Part shown: piece after piece, positions 6,279 to 7,549 of the stretch
How the letters are laid out: each line of letters opens with the position of its first letter
Numbering within the stretch: the stretch's first letter is position 1
Assembly: GCA_964460655.1 (NCBI GenBank)
Contig: CAYWSH010000178.1
Coordinates: forward strand, 1 to 7,549
DNA length: 7,549 nt
Reading direction: 5' to 3'
Source: CAVUAF01 sp964460655
GTDB lineage: Bacteria; Acidobacteriota; Terriglobia; Terriglobales; Acidobacteriaceae
Made by a program: the position numbers and the translations under genes
The notes under the pieces: generated by a model
Seen by the model: only the letters and a program-made list of their open reading frames with translations
What the model was told of the DNA's origin: nothing
Databases searched by the model: none

Positions 6279-7124
6279 TCATTGCCCGAGTATCAGGGGC
6301 AAGCCATTCTTCTGGTTGCCGATGACGACGACCTTCGCGTTCGCGCTCTTGGCCAGATTCTCGGTCGCTTCGATGCCCTTCCACTCGAGCAGTTGCGAGC
6401 TGATGCCCTGCGCGACGATCTGCTGGAAGTCGCGGATGCCGGCCGCCTCAATGCGCTTGCGCTCGGCTTCCTGCCGCTCGCGCTGGAGGCGGAAGTTCAT
6501 CGCCAGGGCTTCCTGCTCGGCCTGCTGCTTCTGCTCGATCGACGCCTTCAGCGCGGCCGGCAGCTGGATGTCGCGCAGCAGTACGCCTTCGATCTCCACG
6601 CCGCGCTTGCCCAGTTCCTTGACCAGTTGTTCTTTGATCTGCTGGGCTACCTGCTCGCGCTCACCGGAGTACAGCGCATTCGCCGTGTGCGACGCCGTCG
6701 CTTCGCGGATGGCCGCACGCACTGTCGGCTCCACGATCACGGCCACGTACTCGGGACCGATACTCTGGTAGACCTCGGCCGCGCGCCGCTGGTCGAGGTG
6801 GAAGAGCAGCGAGGTGTCGAGATTCATCACCAGCCCTTCGCTCGATGGCACGCTGGCCGATTCCTTGATCTCCTGCGTGCGGACCGACATCTCGTGTGTG
6901 GCCTTCAACGGATTGATGAGGTGGATGCCGGCGTCGAGCACGTCACCCGTCACGCGTCCGAACAGCGAGACGACGGCCACGTGGCCAGACGGCACGCGTG
7001 TGACCGACATCAGGACAAGGATGAGGATGCCGAGCGCGAGAATGCCCAACCCAACGCCGCGAAAGAACCCGCCACCGCCCACGTCAACGACTCGACCGCC
7101 TTTGTAGCTGCTGAATGGCTCCAT
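6279..7124 (-). CDS. SPFH/prohibitin-family membrane protein (HflC/prohibitin-like)
   Basis: 281 residues from the ATG at 7124, chosen because GGAGG lies 6 nt before it. The frame is open up to a GTG at 7175, but that start has no such site. A glycine-rich N-terminus and one membrane helix (about 24-41) lead into an SPFH/Band 7 domain (about 42-195). Its conserved parts include VPSGHVAVVSLFGRV (44-58), GIHLINP (66-72), and VRAAIREATASHTA followed by the GEREQ segment. A charged Gln/Glu/Arg-rich coiled coil follows (about 195-230), then a C-terminal tail. Such proteins form large membrane-bound ring or cage assemblies that organise membrane domains or regulate proteases such as FtsH. No HflK partner or NfeD protease is adjacent, so it is probably a single prohibitin-like type. 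It is the first gene of the minus-strand cluster. Confidence 0.93.
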   Translation of the reverse strand: MEPFSSYKGGRVVDVGGGGFFRGVGLGILALGILILVLMSVTRVPSGHVAVVSLFGRVTGDVLDAGIHLINPLKATHEMSVRTQEIKESASVPSSEGLVMNLDTSLLFHLDQRRAAEVYQSIGPEYVAVIVEPTVRAAIREATASHTANALYSGEREQVAQQIKEQLVKELGKRGVEIEGVLLRDIQLPAALKASIEQKQQAEQEALAMNFRLQRERQEAERKRIEAAGIRDFQQIVAQGISSQLLEWKGIEATENLAKSANAKVVVIGNQKNGLPLILGQ

Positions 7125-7130
7125 GGTTTT

Positions 7131-7135
7131 CCTCC
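7131..7135 (-). promoter_or_regulatory. Strong Shine-Dalgarno site (GGAGG) of the SPFH gene
   Basis: Read on the minus strand, GGAGG stands 6 nt before the ATG at 7124. It is the clearest ribosome binding site in the window and decides the start of the SPFH gene against the upstream GTG at 7175. Confidence 0.8.
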
Positions 7136-7150
7136 AGAAAGTGTCGAGGG

Positions 7151-7156
7151 ATTGTA
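7151..7156 (-). promoter_or_regulatory. Putative -10 box (TACAAT) of the SPFH operon
   Basis: On the minus strand TACAAT (five of six to TATAAT) lies in the 65-nt gap after the upstream gene. It predicts a start near 7144 and a leader of about 20 nt containing the GGAGG site. No convincing -35 is visible. The flanks resemble the other promoter candidate at 1110: both read C-TA(T/C)AAT-CC. Confidence 0.4.
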
Positions 7157-7189
7157 GAGGAAGCGGAACATCCACCGCAGCGACGCGAG

Positions 7190-7549
7190 CTACTCGCCCT
7201 TTTTCCCGCTGGTCTTCTCGCGGAACATCTTGAGCGCGACCTTGCGGATGGTCTCGGCGACGTTCTTGTTCATCGAGAGGCCTTTGAGGTCGTTGACGAG
7301 CAGGTGGGGGACAAGGCCAAGTGCCATGTCGAGCGGTGCCCGTGGATTGTTCACCAGGTTGCGCACCACCGCATAGGTCTTCATGAACTTGCGCTTGCGC
7401 GCGATGCCGCGCAGCACGTCCTGCTGCACGTTCTTCATGGCGGCGAAGGTCTCCACCTCGGCGTCGGAGAGCTTGGGCGACTCCAGCACGGCGAGCGCAA
7501 CGATCTTCGAGCCGTCGCGGATCAGCACGAAGCGCTCGTCCTTGTTGCC
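7190..7549 (-). CDS. Conserved helical-repeat protein of unknown function, C-terminal part
   Basis: The frame is open to the right edge of the window, so only the last 119 residues are seen. The first, GNKDERFVLIRDGSK, runs straight through the GTG at 7528, which is therefore not the start. The visible part is all-helical by composition and looks like tandem HEAT-like units: VLIRDGSKIVALAVLESPKLSDAEV, then LRGIARKRKFMKTYAVVRNLVNNPRAPLDMAL, then LKGLSMNKNVAETIRKVALKMF. Each has a 'residue after residue unchanged or lost, proline, next helix' rhythm. It ends in a lysine-rich tail. I recall similar C-terminal regions in unnamed proteins of Acidobacteria and Myxococcota, but cannot give it a function. 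It is 65 nt upstream of the SPFH gene on the same strand; the promoter-like site between them suggests a separate unit. Confidence 0.8.
   Translation of the reverse strand, partial: GNKDERFVLIRDGSKIVALAVLESPKLSDAEVETFAAMKNVQQDVLRGIARKRKFMKTYAVVRNLVNNPRAPLDMALGLVPHLLVNDLKGLSMNKNVAETIRKVALKMFREKTSGKKGE

Noticed and set aside
6249..7157. 302-residue plus-strand frame opposite the SPFH gene
   Set aside because: The minus strand encodes a clear SPFH domain with a strong ribosome binding site; the plus frame is a Leu/Arg/Asp-rich shadow.
7125..7175. Longer SPFH start at GTG 7175
   Set aside because: It has no ribosome binding site, lies upstream of the TACAAT box, and adds 17 residues outside the conserved region; the ATG at 7124 has GGAGG at 6 nt.

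Overview
The window is high-GC, densely coded bacterial DNA. It holds eight protein genes and no RNA gene, insertion sequence, CRISPR array or long repeat that I can see. The gene mix suggests an environmental Gram-negative bacterium, with Acidobacteriota as my best guess. The reasons are an outer-membrane beta-barrel protein, a PEP-CTERM surface protein beside an exopolysaccharide locus, frequent GTG starts, and a terminal conserved protein of a type I recall from Acidobacteria and Myxococcota. The phylum call is inference from gene content, not from a marker gene.

Plus strand, left half: the window opens inside rarA (AAA+ ATPase of the replication-recombination machinery), whose P-loop lies upstream of the window. 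After an 86-nt gap containing a perfect TATAAT box come three genes that overlap by 4 nt at each junction. They encode a two-helix PgaD-family protein, a PgaC-type processive family-2 glycosyltransferase, and a TPR plus outer-membrane beta-barrel protein. Together they look like a compact poly-N-acetylglucosamine (PNAG)-type synthesis and export machine: PgaC and PgaD as the inner-membrane synthase, and the TPR-barrel protein as periplasmic scaffold and outer-membrane pore. The order is D-C-A rather than the A-B-C-D of E. coli, and no PgaB-type deacetylase is present.

A 77-nt gap with a sigma54-like GG-N10-GC element and a rival sigma70-like pair leads to a secreted PEP-CTERM protein with a DUF642-like carbohydrate-binding fold. 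It is a plausible surface or matrix partner of the polysaccharide.

Minus strand, right half: reading leftwards, the C-terminal part of an unnamed helical conserved protein is followed by an SPFH/prohibitin-like membrane protein with a strong ribosome binding site, a small YccU-type CoA-binding protein, and a LysE/RhtB-family exporter. The last three are closely spaced (33 and 3 nt) and probably form one transcript. It ends 1 nt from the end of the convergent PEP-CTERM gene.

The most interesting part is 1110-5215: the rearranged, pgaB-less Pga-like operon and the adjoining PEP-CTERM gene with its possible RpoN-type promoter.
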